This document shows positions 1 to 7,321 of a stretch of DNA of 34,551 nt, one piece after another. The DNA is taken from NCBI GenBank assembly GCA_017882705.1, contig JADGOZ010000097.1:1-34551 (forward strand), in the 5' to 3' direction. The stretch's first letter is position 1. Each line of letters opens with the position of its first letter. A model generated the notes under the pieces. The model was not told the DNA's origin. It did no database searches and saw only the letters and a list, made by a program, of their open reading frames with translations. This stretch comes from Candidatus Nanopelagicales bacterium. Lineage in GTDB: Bacteria > Actinomycetota > Actinomycetes > S36-B12 > CAIYMF01. The position numbers and the translations under genes are program-made.

Positions 1-97
1 GCGATCGGCGCGGCGGGACTGGCCGTCGCGTGGGGTCCGGGTCAGGATCCTGGCTCGGGAGTCGTCGGCTTGCTGCCGTATCTCCGCGTGTCTGCGT
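1..97. other. Window edge, no assignable gene
   Basis: A plus-strand frame is open from base 1 to a TGA at 109-111 and would encode a 36-residue tail beginning AIGAAGLAVAWGP. It could be the C-terminus of a gene lying mostly outside the window and converging on the DUF47 gene, but there is too little sequence to identify it, and it may be chance in GC-rich DNA. Confidence 0.25.
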
Positions 98-706
98 CTA
101 GGCCTCTTTGACGACGGCGTACCAGATGCGGTCGGCGACTCTGGCCAGTCGTTCCCCTACCTCGAGGGTTCGACGGTAGAACTCCCGGCGGGCGACGACT
201 TCGCGGAGGTCCTGCTCTGCGAGCAGGACCTGCATCGCGTGACGGTAGATCTTCTCCATCCGCCGCTCCGTGGCTACCGCCGCGTCCGCTTCGCGGGTGG
301 CCGTGTCGCCGTCCTTGACCAGGTGGTCCATCGCGGTGGACAGGTGCTGCACTCCCGAGAGGATCTCCTGGGCCATTGCGGCGATGGGCGCGTCTGGTTC
401 GAGGGCGGAGCTGTCGGCCTCGCGCACGACGTTCTTGAGGCCGTTGAGCACGGCGTCGAGTCGTTCGGACAGGGTGAACAGATCCTCCTGGTCGACCGGG
501 GTGCTGAATGCTTGGCGAAGCTGCCGGCTCAACCGGCGCCGGACGTCGTCGGCCCGGTGCTCGCAAGCTCTGACTTGTGCCTCCTGGGCGAGGTCACCAC
601 CGGCCCAGGCTGCGAACGCAGTCGCCCCCGCCAGCGTGATCTCGGCCTGCTCCCGCAGCGTGTGCACCACATCGGGGTTCTGAGGCAGGAACCAGTGCTT
701 GGTCAT
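98..706 (-). CDS. DUF47 / PhoU-like phosphate transport accessory protein
   Basis: This is a 202-residue, all-helical soluble protein starting MTKHWFLPQNPDVV. It shows the alternating charged helices of the DUF47 (PhoU-like) family, including the stretch LDAVLNGLKNVVREAD. Family members sit next to Pit transporters and are thought to modulate phosphate uptake or metal-phosphate balance at the inner face of the membrane. The ATG start (704-706) overlaps the stop of the upstream pit gene in an ATGA arrangement, so the two are translationally coupled. Length is normal for the family. The assignment rests on fold-level sequence character plus the pit neighbour. Confidence 0.85.
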   Translation of the reverse strand: MTKHWFLPQNPDVVHTLREQAEITLAGATAFAAWAGGDLAQEAQVRACEHRADDVRRRLSRQLRQAFSTPVDQEDLFTLSERLDAVLNGLKNVVREADSSALEPDAPIAAMAQEILSGVQHLSTAMDHLVKDGDTATREADAAVATERRMEKIYRHAMQVLLAEQDLREVVARREFYRRTLEVGERLARVADRIWYAVVKEA

Positions 707-1737
707 AGGAACATCCTCTCCACCAACGCCACCGACGCGCCCATGCCGGCACACGCCGGCAACGTCACCACCCAGGCGAGTCCGATCTCGCGGACCACGG
801 CCCAGCGCACATGCCTCCACCGGCGTTGCGCACCGACCCCGACGACCGATGATGCGACGACGTGCGTCGTGCTTACGGGCGCACCCAGCGCCGCGGAGCC
901 GCCGATGACCAGCGCGCTCGACGCCTGACTCATGAAGCCGTCCAGCGGGCGAATCCGGTAGATGCCGCGCCCGAGCGTGCGCACGATCCGCCACCCGCCC
1001 AGGGCGGTCCCGAGGGTAAGGGCGACAGCGCAGACCAGCTTGACCCACATGGGCACGACGAACGAGGGGATCGTGCCGGTGGCCACCAGCGCCAACGTGA
1101 TCAGTCCCATCGTCTTCTGGGCGTCGTTCGTCCCATGAGCGAAGGCGAGCGCGGCCGACGTCACCCACTCCCCCCGCAGGATCGAGCTCGTGACTCCACG
1201 TCGTGCCCGTCTCAACGAGCGCCGGACCGCGAGCTCCCCGATCCAGCCGGCGAGTCCACCGAGCAGTGGGGAGACTGCCAGTGCGACCAGGACACCAGCG
1301 ACCCCTATCGGCCGCCAGCCGTCGAAGCCTCCCCACTGGACCGCGCCGAGACCACTGACCACGACCCCAGCCCCGACCAGGCCGCCGACCAGGGCGTGGG
1401 AGGACGACGAGGGCAACCCCCACCACCACGTGACCAGGTTCCACGTCACGGCGGCGATCAAGGAAGCAAGCAGGATCGCCAGGGTGTTCGCGGTCCCGAC
1501 AGTGATCAGCCCACCGACGGTGTCGGCGACCGCCGTCCCCGCCAGGATCGGTCCCAGGATCGTGAAGACCGCTGCGACGCCCACGGCGACCGCCGGTCGC
1601 ATGGCACGCGTAGCGACGGGCGCAGCGACGGAGTTCGACGAGTCGTGGAACCCGTTGGTGACATCGAAGGCGACCGCGAGGAGCACCAGCACCGCGAGCG
1701 CGACCACGCCGCCCCCTACCTGGGCACGAACCCGCAC
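703..1737 (-). CDS. pit: Inorganic phosphate transporter, Pit family
   Basis: This is a 344-residue integral membrane protein with about ten hydrophobic segments. Both Pit family signatures are visible: FDVTNGFHDSSN at residues 24-35 and AHGTNDAQK at residues 200-208. These are the duplicated phosphate-binding motifs of the PiT superfamily, which moves metal-phosphate or phosphate with cations across the cytoplasmic membrane. The GTG start at 1737 is preceded by only a weak GAGTGGG ribosome site. It is first in a two-gene operon with the DUF47 protein (ATGA overlap). No Pho box is obvious in the 73-base gap upstream. Confidence 0.93.
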   Translation of the reverse strand: MRVRAQVGGGVVALAVLVLLAVAFDVTNGFHDSSNSVAAPVATRAMRPAVAVGVAAVFTILGPILAGTAVADTVGGLITVGTANTLAILLASLIAAVTWNLVTWWWGLPSSSSHALVGGLVGAGVVVSGLGAVQWGGFDGWRPIGVAGVLVALAVSPLLGGLAGWIGELAVRRSLRRARRGVTSSILRGEWVTSAALAFAHGTNDAQKTMGLITLALVATGTIPSFVVPMWVKLVCAVALTLGTALGGWRIVRTLGRGIYRIRPLDGFMSQASSALVIGGSAALGAPVSTTHVVASSVVGVGAQRRWRHVRWAVVREIGLAWVVTLPACAGMGASVALVERMFL

Positions 1738-1810
1738 CCCACTCAGACGCCACGGAAGTCACTCGACGGTGCACGCGCGGAGGATGTGAACGGGAGTGCG
1801 GGTTGGTGCG

Positions 1811-2185
1811 CTATCTCTTCGGTGCGGACGGCTTGGTCAGCGAGCGGTCAGCGCTGCGCACGACGCTCCGGAGGAACTCGTATTGCGTCGTGACGAGCTT
1901 GTCAGCCATCTCGAGTGCCGCGTCGATGACGGCCTCACGACGGGAGGGGTGGCCGCCAAGTGCGGGGAGAGCCTCGTCCACAGTGTCCACGAACTTGCGC
2001 ACCGCCTCGATGGCTGCCCGCTGCCCGGCCTCCACCGACTTCAGCACGTCGTCGGACATCTGCGCAGTCCGGTCCACGGCAGCCTTCCGCTGCGCGGCTG
2101 AACGTGGAGTGGATGCGCTCTTCTTGGCCGGTGCACGGGTACGAGCCGCCGGCGCCTTCGTCGTCTTCTTCGTGGTCTGGGCCAT
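1811..2185 (-). CDS. Basic, helical small protein (phasin-like or HbhA-like), function unknown
   Basis: This is a 124-residue protein. Residues 1-40 are a Lys/Ala/Thr/Pro-rich, probably disordered tail (TKKTTKAPAARTRAPAKK). Residues about 44-115 are predicted amphipathic helix with motifs such as VRKFVDTVDEALPAL and KLVTTQYEFLRSVVRSADRS. The layout resembles actinobacterial lipid-droplet or phasin-like proteins and the helical part of HbhA, but no family can be named firmly. A strong GAGGAGG ribosome site lies just before the ATG. It is separated from pit by 73 bases and could be its own unit. The link to storage lipid is speculative. Confidence 0.7.
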   Translation of the reverse strand: MAQTTKKTTKAPAARTRAPAKKSASTPRSAAQRKAAVDRTAQMSDDVLKSVEAGQRAAIEAVRKFVDTVDEALPALGGHPSRREAVIDAALEMADKLVTTQYEFLRSVVRSADRSLTKPSAPKR

Positions 2186-2587
2186 GATCGTCCTCCTCAG
2201 GTCGGCTGCGAACTCGTGCCGACAACGGCACTCGACCGCAGCAAGACCGTTCGGCTGGTCGCCCTGCTCTCCCGACCGTTCGGTCAGGGCAACCGCGCCG
2301 CTCCGGCCTCGGTCATCGGATCACCACCATCCTCCTGCGTTCAGCCCGACGATGTAAGGCTGAGACGTCCGCTCAGCGGTGGAGAACCAGACCGTGCGCC
2401 GGAACCTGCCACGCGAGCCGTACAGCCACGCGGACCATAGGCATGCCCCGATGGCGGAGGTACAACCAGAGCCCTCCGACACCGGCTGAATCCGCCCGCC
2501 CGAACCTCGTAGAATCACCCGCGCGGTGCCCACCAGCGCCGATCCGGCCACCCCGCCGGGTTCTCTGCACGCAAGTCCGCACGTCCC
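2186..2587. other. 402-base intergenic region upstream of the tRNA
   Basis: No frame here has convincing codon bias. The left end holds the ribosome site of the minus-strand gene ending at 1811. The only plus-strand signal I see is TAGAAT at 2510-2515, a good -10 hexamer about 72 bases before the tRNA; no clear -35 partner lies 17-18 bases upstream. The rest shows no repeat, hairpin or gene I can support. Confidence 0.5.
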
Positions 2588-2661
2588 GCCTCCGTAGCTC
2601 AGTCGGATAGAGCACCCGCCTCCTAAGCGGGTTGTCGCGCGTTCGATTCGCGCCGGGGGCA
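2588..2661 (+). tRNA. tRNA-Arg, anticodon CCT
   Basis: The full cloverleaf can be drawn. The acceptor stem GCCTCCG (2588-2594) pairs with CGGGGGC (2654-2660), with one G-U pair. The D arm is GCTC/GAGC. The anticodon stem CCCGC/GCGGG closes the loop CTCCTAA, giving anticodon CCT, which reads AGG. The T arm GCGCG/CGCGC closes the loop TTCGATT. The discriminator base is A2661, and CCA is not encoded. AGG is rare in this base composition, so this is probably a minor arginine tRNA. Confidence 0.97.
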
Positions 2662-2668
2662 CCGACGG

Positions 2669-3283
2669 TCAGCCGCGACGCACCAGGGCCGGGTGGCGCG
2701 GGTCGTCGGCGCGCACGACGAGGTCGGCCGCGCCCTCGGGGTCGCGCTCCGCGGCGTAGCGCTCGAGCGCCGGCAGGGTCCACGCCTCCTCGGGCGGCGT
2801 GCGCCGTGCGAGCGCGGCCGGCGACAGCCGCACGTGCACGGTCACGTCGAACGGCAACCACCGGCCGAGCAGCACGCTGCCCGACACGACGACCACGCCG
2901 TCGTCGGGCAGCTGCACGACGTCGGCGCGCAGCGAGCGGTCGGTGAGCGGGTCTCGCAGCTCGGGCAGCGCGCGACCGGTCTCGGCGAACGGGTCGAGGA
3001 CCTCGCGGCGCAGCGCGTCGTCGTCGAGCCAGCCGTCGAGGTAGGAGTCCTCGTCCTCCCGGCCGTACTCCAGCCGCAGCGACGCCGGACGCCAGAAGCG
3101 GTCGGCGCGCACGTTCAGCGCGCGACGCGGCGCGAGCGCGTCGACGACGCGTGCCGCCAGGCCGTGCGGGTCGGCCGCCGTGGCGCCGTCGATCGCGAGC
3201 CGCACGCGTCCGGCGTTCGCTGCGACGAGCGCCACGACCGCCGCCGCGACGCCCTCGGGGGTCGACGCCAGGACCGACGTCAC
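2669..3283 (-). CDS. Uridine-kinase-like P-loop family protein with degenerate Walker A
   Basis: This is a 204-residue protein of the actinobacterial uridine/nucleoside-kinase-like group. The N-terminal strand and loop VRLAIDGATAAD sits where a Walker A is expected, but the glycine-lysine-serine/threonine is absent (GATAADPH). The middle (RADRFWRPASLRLEYGRED) and C-terminal part (LERYAAERDPEGAADLVVRADDP) follow the family. It uses a GTG start at 3283 that overlaps the HMG-CoA lyase stop in a GTGA arrangement, so it is the last gene of the TetR-lyase operon. Without the phosphate-binding lysine it may not be a classical kinase; the substrate is unknown. Confidence 0.7.
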   Translation of the reverse strand: MTSVLASTPEGVAAAVVALVAANAGRVRLAIDGATAADPHGLAARVVDALAPRRALNVRADRFWRPASLRLEYGREDEDSYLDGWLDDDALRREVLDPFAETGRALPELRDPLTDRSLRADVVQLPDDGVVVVSGSVLLGRWLPFDVTVHVRLSPAALARRTPPEEAWTLPALERYAAERDPEGAADLVVRADDPRHPALVRRG

Positions 3284-4215
3284 CCGCCGAGCGCCTGCAC
3301 GACGCGCGACACCGGTGGACGACCGAGCTGCCCCGCCATCCAGAGCGACGTCGCGACGAGCGCCTCGAGGTCGACGCCGGTCTCCACGCCCAGACCGTCG
3401 AGCATCCAGACGAGGTCCTCCGTGGCGAGGTTGCCGGTGGCCGACTCCGCGAAGGGGCAGCCGCCGAGACCGCCCACCGACGAGTCGACGGTGGTGACGC
3501 CGTACAGCAGCGCCGCCAGGGTGTTCGCGAGGGCCTGCCCGTAGGTGTCGTGGAAGTGCACGCCCACCAGGTCCAGCCCTACGCCGGTCCGCACCAGCCG
3601 GTCGACGAGGGAGGTGACGTGCCCCGGGGTCGCGACGCCGATCGTGTCGCCCAGGCTCAGCGAGGTGCAGCCGGCGTCGAGCAGCTCGGCGCACACGTCG
3701 ACCACCTGCGCGGGATCGACGGCACCCTCCCACGGGTCGCCGAAGCACATCGAGACGTAGCCGCGCACCGGCAGGCCGTGCACGCGGGCCCTCGCGACGA
3801 CCGGCGCGAACATCGCCATCTGGTCGGCCATCGGGCGGCCGAGGTTGCGCTGCGCGAACGTGTCGGTCGCGCTCGCGAAGACGGCGACCTCCGTGACACC
3901 GGCCGCGATCGCGGCCTCGAGGCCGCGATCGTTCGGCACGAGCGCGGGATAGCGCACGCCGTCGACCCGCGTGATGCCGGCCATCACCGCGGGGGCGTCG
4001 GCGAGCTGCGGCACACGGTCGGGCCGCACGAAGCTGGTGGCCTCGACGACCGGGAGCCCGGCCGCGGCGAGCCGGTCGATCAGCTCGACCTTCGTCGCCG
4101 TGTCGATCACGGTCGACTCGTTCTGCAGGCCGTCGCGGGCGCCGACCTCCCAGATCGTCACGCGGTCCGGCAGGTCGTCGCGACCCACCAGCACCGGGGC
4201 ACGCATCGGGCTCAT
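3280..4215 (-). CDS. mvaB: Hydroxymethylglutaryl-CoA lyase
   Basis: This is a 311-residue TIM-barrel lyase of the DRE-type family that splits HMG-CoA into acetyl-CoA and acetoacetate, the last step of leucine breakdown. Visible features are the N-terminal VGARDGLQNE motif with the catalytic Arg-Asp, VEATSFVRPDRVPQLAD, the metal-binding HFHDTYGQA, and the C-terminal signature GLGGCPFAESATGNLATED containing the active-site cysteine. The start overlaps the TetR stop in an ATGA arrangement; an in-frame ATG three codons downstream is possible. It is the middle gene of a coupled three-gene operon, divergent from the acyl-CoA dehydrogenase. Confidence 0.95.
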   Translation of the reverse strand: MSPMRAPVLVGRDDLPDRVTIWEVGARDGLQNESTVIDTATKVELIDRLAAAGLPVVEATSFVRPDRVPQLADAPAVMAGITRVDGVRYPALVPNDRGLEAAIAAGVTEVAVFASATDTFAQRNLGRPMADQMAMFAPVVARARVHGLPVRGYVSMCFGDPWEGAVDPAQVVDVCAELLDAGCTSLSLGDTIGVATPGHVTSLVDRLVRTGVGLDLVGVHFHDTYGQALANTLAALLYGVTTVDSSVGGLGGCPFAESATGNLATEDLVWMLDGLGVETGVDLEALVATSLWMAGQLGRPPVSRVVQALGG

Positions 4216-4823
4216 GCTCGCTCCTTCGTCGACGCTAACGACCGTTCACGCGCGGGCTCGGCGCACGCGGCCTCGAGCGCGGCCCACGCCATGTCGTGCA
4301 GCAGGTCCGCCATCCGCGGCTCGCCCGCACGGAGGCTGTAAGGAGTGGAGTTCAGCAGGCCGAGGACTGCCTGCACGCTCGAGGTCGCACGCTCCCGTGA
4401 GACCTGAGGGTGCATCCGCTGCAGCACCTCGACCCAGACTCCGACGTAGGACCGCTGCAGCTGGCGCACGAGGCGGCGCTCGCGGTCCGGGGCGCTGCCC
4501 AGGTCGCGGAAGTGGACCGCGATGAGCTCGGGCTCGTCGAGGGCGAAGTCGACGTGGAAACGCAGGAGTGCGTCGAGCTGGTCGACCGCGGTGTCCTCCT
4601 GCGCGATGCGCCGCGTGGAGCCGTCGAGCAGGCGCCGGCTCACGTCGACGAGCATGTCGGCGAGGATCGCGTCCTTGCCCGGGAAGTAGCGGTAGATCGC
4701 GGGGCCGGAGATGCCGAGCTCGGCACCGAGGTCGTCGATCGAGACGCCGTGGAAGCCCGAGACGGAGAACAGGCGCGCGGCTGTGCCGAGGATCTCCTCG
4801 CGTCGGTCCCGTCGGGCTGCCAC
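4212..4823 (-). CDS. TetR family regulator of the HMG-CoA lyase / acyl-CoA dehydrogenase cluster
   Basis: This is a 203-residue TetR protein. The helix-turn-helix lies at about residues 5-50 (REEILGTAARLF ... GISGPAIYRYFPGKDAIL), followed by a helical ligand domain. A GTG start at 4823 is chosen because a TACCCT hexamer (minus strand, 4835-4830) ends exactly 6 nt before it, as expected for a leaderless transcript. It heads the operon with HMG-CoA lyase and the kinase-like protein. Context resembles the branched-chain amino acid regulators of actinobacteria such as mycobacterial BkaR. The probable ligand is an acyl-CoA, and the probable operator is the palindrome at 4882-4895. Confidence 0.88.
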   Translation of the reverse strand: MAARRDRREEILGTAARLFSVSGFHGVSIDDLGAELGISGPAIYRYFPGKDAILADMLVDVSRRLLDGSTRRIAQEDTAVDQLDALLRFHVDFALDEPELIAVHFRDLGSAPDRERRLVRQLQRSYVGVWVEVLQRMHPQVSRERATSSVQAVLGLLNSTPYSLRAGEPRMADLLHDMAWAALEAACAEPARERSLASTKERA

Positions 4824-4854
4824 ACGTCCAGGGTAGACCGACCCGCTCTCCGCC

Positions 4855-4895
4855 TTGTCGCGCGGCAGGGCACAGCGTACCTTAACGATCGTTAA
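4855..4895 (+). promoter_or_regulatory. Acyl-CoA dehydrogenase promoter with palindromic TetR operator
   Basis: A TTGTCG -35 (4855-4860), 17-base spacer and TACCTT -10 (4878-4883) drive the plus-strand acyl-CoA dehydrogenase. The perfect 14-bp palindrome TTAACGATCGTTAA (4882-4895) overlaps the end of the -10 and the expected transcription start, an ideal position for repression. It also lies 47 bases upstream of the divergent TetR -10, so the same protein may autoregulate. Operator role is inferred from symmetry and position. Confidence 0.75.
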
Positions 4896-4922
4896 CTGAT
4901 TCGCCGTACCACGAGGAGCGAC

Positions 4923-6089
4923 ATGAGCCGAGCACGCCTTCCCGAGGAGTACGAGGCGCTGCGCTCGACCGTCGAGCAGTTCGCGCACGACGTCGTCGCA
5001 CCGGTGATCGGCGAGCACGACGAGGCGCACACGTTCCCCTACGAGATCGTCCGCGAGATGGGGCGGATGGGCCTGTTCGGACTCCCCTTCCCCGAGGAGT
5101 ACGGCGGCCAGGGCGGCGACTACTTCGCGCTCTGCCTCGCCATCGAGGAGCTCGCGCGCGTCGACTCGTCCGTGGCCATCACGCTCGAGGCGGCCGTGTC
5201 GCTCGGGGCCATGCCGATCTACCGCTTCGGCACCGAGGAGCAGAAGCGCGAGTGGCTGCCGCGCCTGGTCACCGGCGAGATGCTGGGCGCGTTCGGCCTC
5301 ACCGAGCCGGGCGGCGGCTCCGACGCCGGCGCCACCCGCACGACCGCCGTCCTCGACGGCGACGAGTGGGTCATCAACGGCACGAAGTCCTTCATCACCA
5401 ACTCCGGCACCGACATCACCGGCCTCGTCACGGTCACCGCGGTGACGGGCACGAAGGCCGACGGCCGCAAGGAGATCTCCTCGATCATCGTGCCGTCGGG
5501 CACGCCCGGCTTCACCGTCGCGCCGGGCTACTCCAAGGTCGGGTGGAACGCCTCCGACACCCACGAGCTCGCCTTCGACGGCGTGCGGGTCCCCGCCGCC
5601 AACCTCGTCGGTGAGCGCGGCCGTGGCTACGCGCAGTTCCTGCGCATCCTCGACGAGGGCCGCATCGCGATCTCGGCGCTCGCCGTCGGTCTCGCCCAGG
5701 GGTGCGTCGACGAGTGCGTGCGCTACGCGGGCGAGCGCGAGGCGTTCGGCCGCCCGATCGGGGAGTACCAGGCGGTCGCGTTCAAGATCGCCGACATGGA
5801 GCTGCGTGCGCACACGGCCCGCCTCGCCTATCACGACGCGGGTGCCCGGATGCTGGCCGGCGAGCCGTTCAAGCACGAGGCCGCGATCGCGAAGCTCTAC
5901 TCCTCGGAGATCGCCGTCACGAACGCGCGCGAGGCGACGCAGGTCTTCGGCGGCTACGGCTTCATGAACGAGTACCCGGTCGCGCGGTTCTGGCGCGATT
6001 GCAAGATCCTCGAGATCGGCGAGGGCACCAGCGAGGTGCAGCGCATGCTCATCGCCCGGCACCTCGGAGTCGGTGTCACGGACTCCTGA
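4923..6089 (+). CDS. Acyl-CoA dehydrogenase (short/branched-chain type)
   Basis: This is a 388-residue flavoprotein that oxidises an acyl-CoA to the 2-enoyl-CoA and passes electrons to ETF. Family marks are FGLTEPGGGSDAGATRT, the ERGRGYAQFLRILDEGRI segment, EREAFGRPIGEYQAV, QVFGGYGFMNEYPVARFWRD and EIGEGTSEVQ near the C-terminus. The catalytic base is at the canonical C-terminal position (Glu367), unlike isovaleryl-CoA dehydrogenases, where it is relocated. A short-chain, 2-methylbutyryl or isobutyryl substrate is therefore more likely. GAGGAG at 4913-4918 is the ribosome site. Its promoter carries the palindromic operator shared with the divergent TetR/HMG-CoA lyase operon. Confidence 0.94.
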   Translation: MSRARLPEEYEALRSTVEQFAHDVVAPVIGEHDEAHTFPYEIVREMGRMGLFGLPFPEEYGGQGGDYFALCLAIEELARVDSSVAITLEAAVSLGAMPIYRFGTEEQKREWLPRLVTGEMLGAFGLTEPGGGSDAGATRTTAVLDGDEWVINGTKSFITNSGTDITGLVTVTAVTGTKADGRKEISSIIVPSGTPGFTVAPGYSKVGWNASDTHELAFDGVRVPAANLVGERGRGYAQFLRILDEGRIAISALAVGLAQGCVDECVRYAGEREAFGRPIGEYQAVAFKIADMELRAHTARLAYHDAGARMLAGEPFKHEAAIAKLYSSEIAVTNAREATQVFGGYGFMNEYPVARFWRDCKILEIGEGTSEVQRMLIARHLGVGVTDS

Positions 6090-6111
6090 TCCCGCGTGTC
6101 ATGACACCAGC

Positions 6112-6135
6112 GCGTCCTCAGGGGCCCGGGGACGC
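6112..6135. terminator. Possible bidirectional terminator hairpin
   Basis: GCGTCC (6112-6117) pairs with GGACGC (6130-6135) around a GC-rich loop, in the 65-base gap between the convergent acyl-CoA dehydrogenase and WhiB genes. There is no T-run on either side. A separate 12-bp palindrome, GTGTCATGACAC (6096-6107), lies just before it. Confidence 0.4.
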
Positions 6136-6154
6136 CATGACGTGAGCGGGGCGG

Positions 6155-6478
6155 TCAGGCGATGCGGACGTAGCGGTTGCCGCGCAGGCGCCCGCGCTCG
6201 ACCTCGTCGGTGCCGCCCCAGATCCCGACGATCGACGGGTCCTTCAGCGCGGTCTCGAGGCACTGCCGACGCATGTCGCAGACGCCGCAGAAGGACAGTG
6301 CCGCCCGGCGGGAGACGGCGTCGTGCGCGGTCAGCGGGAAGAAGACGTCGGGCGCCGCGCCTCGGCACGCCGCCAGCGACCACTCCGGCGCCTGCAGCGA
6401 GACGGCGTCGGCGGCGAAGAGGTAGTCGTGCTCCTCGTCGATGACTTCCTCGCGCGGACGCACCACGGGGACGGGCAC
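6155..6478 (-). CDS. WhiB family iron-sulfur transcription factor
   Basis: This is a 107-residue WhiB-like protein. The four cluster ligands are Cys38, Cys64, Cys67 and Cys73 (C-x25-C-x2-C-x5-C), followed by the GIWGGTDEVER turn at 85-95 and a basic tail (RGRLRGNRYVRIA) that contacts DNA or the sigma factor. It begins at GTG 6478, placed 4-5 bases after a strong GGAGGAGG site. WhiB proteins bind a 4Fe-4S cluster and region 4 of the primary sigma factor, reporting redox, NO or developmental state. The paralogue cannot be assigned from sequence alone. It is divergent from a TetR gene. Confidence 0.95.
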   Translation of the reverse strand: MPVPVVRPREEVIDEEHDYLFAADAVSLQAPEWSLAACRGAAPDVFFPLTAHDAVSRRAALSFCGVCDMRRQCLETALKDPSIVGIWGGTDEVERGRLRGNRYVRIA

Positions 6479-6502
6479 GATGACCTCCTCCAGCGCTGGC
6501 TT

Positions 6503-6536
6503 GCACTCAGTGCGGGGACATTAACACCTAGTGCAC
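6503..6536. promoter_or_regulatory. Palindromic elements between whiB and tetR genes
   Basis: GCACTCAGTGC (6503-6513) is an 11-bp perfect palindrome about a central C. AGTGCAC recurs at 6530-6536 as a second GTGC-type half site. They lie between the WhiB start and the TetR start, and could be the TetR operator. Assignment is by symmetry and position only. Confidence 0.4.
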
Positions 6537-6569
6537 ATTCCTGTCACCTACTCGGCTACCGTTCACGCT

Positions 6570-7283
6570 ATGAGCGTGCCGACGCCGATGCAGGCCGAAC
6601 CGACAGCCCGCCGCGGGGACTCGCGCCGGCGGATCACGCACGCCGCGATGGACCTCTTCGAGCGCCAGGGCTACGCCGCCACCACGGTCGACGCCATCGC
6701 CGAGGCCGCGGGGGTCGGGCGCCGCACGTTCTTCCACCACTTCGCGTCCAAGGACGCCGTCGTCTTCCCCGACCACGAGCACCTCGTCGAGCGGGTCGAC
6801 GCCCATCTGCGCGCCCAGCCGACCGACGACCCCATCTCCGCGGTCGGCAGCGCGCTGCGCCTCGTGCTCGCGAGCTACCTCGCCGACCCCGAGGTCGCGC
6901 TGCGCCGCTACCAGCTCACCCGCACGACGCCCGAGCTGCGCGCGCGGGAGATCGCCTGGGTGCAGCGCTACCAGCTCCTGTTCTCCCGCTACCTCGGCGA
7001 GTGCTGGGCCGACGCCCCGCAGGGCGACCTCGCCGCCGACGTCGTGGCGGCCGGCGCGAGCGCCCTGCACAACCACGTCCTGCGCCACTGGCTCAAGGGC
7101 GACGGGCAGGGCGACGCGATGGCCGACCTCGACGACGCGCTCGCCTGGTGGCGTCGGTCCGCGGTCGCCGAGCCGCGTGCCGACGCGCCACGTCGCGTCG
7201 TCGTCGCGGTGTTCGACGAGGACGTCGACCCGGCGGAGCTCGCCGCGCACGTGCGTGAGGCGCGGTCCGCGCTCGACTGCTGA
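6570..7283 (+). CDS. TetR family transcriptional regulator
   Basis: This is a 237-residue TetR protein beginning MSVPTPMQAEPTARRG. The helix-turn-helix spans about residues 15-65 (RRRITHAAMDLFERQGYAATTVDAIAEAAGVGRRTFFHHFASKD). The GRRTFF recognition helix is the type seen in regulators near mycofactocin and redox genes. The remaining helices form an uncharacterised ligand pocket, and the last about 40 residues (RVVVAVFDEDVDPAELAAHV) are an extra tail. TACCGT (6557-6562) ends 7 nt before this ATG and there is no ribosome site, which favours a leaderless start here over the ATG 39 bases upstream. Target and ligand are unknown. Confidence 0.88.
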   Translation: MSVPTPMQAEPTARRGDSRRRITHAAMDLFERQGYAATTVDAIAEAAGVGRRTFFHHFASKDAVVFPDHEHLVERVDAHLRAQPTDDPISAVGSALRLVLASYLADPEVALRRYQLTRTTPELRAREIAWVQRYQLLFSRYLGECWADAPQGDLAADVVAAGASALHNHVLRHWLKGDGQGDAMADLDDALAWWRRSAVAEPRADAPRRVVVAVFDEDVDPAELAAHVREARSALDC

Positions 7284-7321
7284 GCGGCAGGGCGGCGTAG
7301 CACTGGGGCTAGGGTCGCGTC

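Noticed and set aside
2321-2662. Minus-strand frame starting MPPARIERATTRLGGG
   Set aside because: This is the familiar false protein produced by translating the antisense of a tRNA gene; the tRNA-Arg cloverleaf at 2588-2661 explains it.
4212-6062. Long minus-strand frame continuing the TetR gene back across the acyl-CoA dehydrogenase
   Set aside because: The TetR domain begins at GTG 4823; upstream residues lack any family match and lie antisense to the dehydrogenase and over its promoter.
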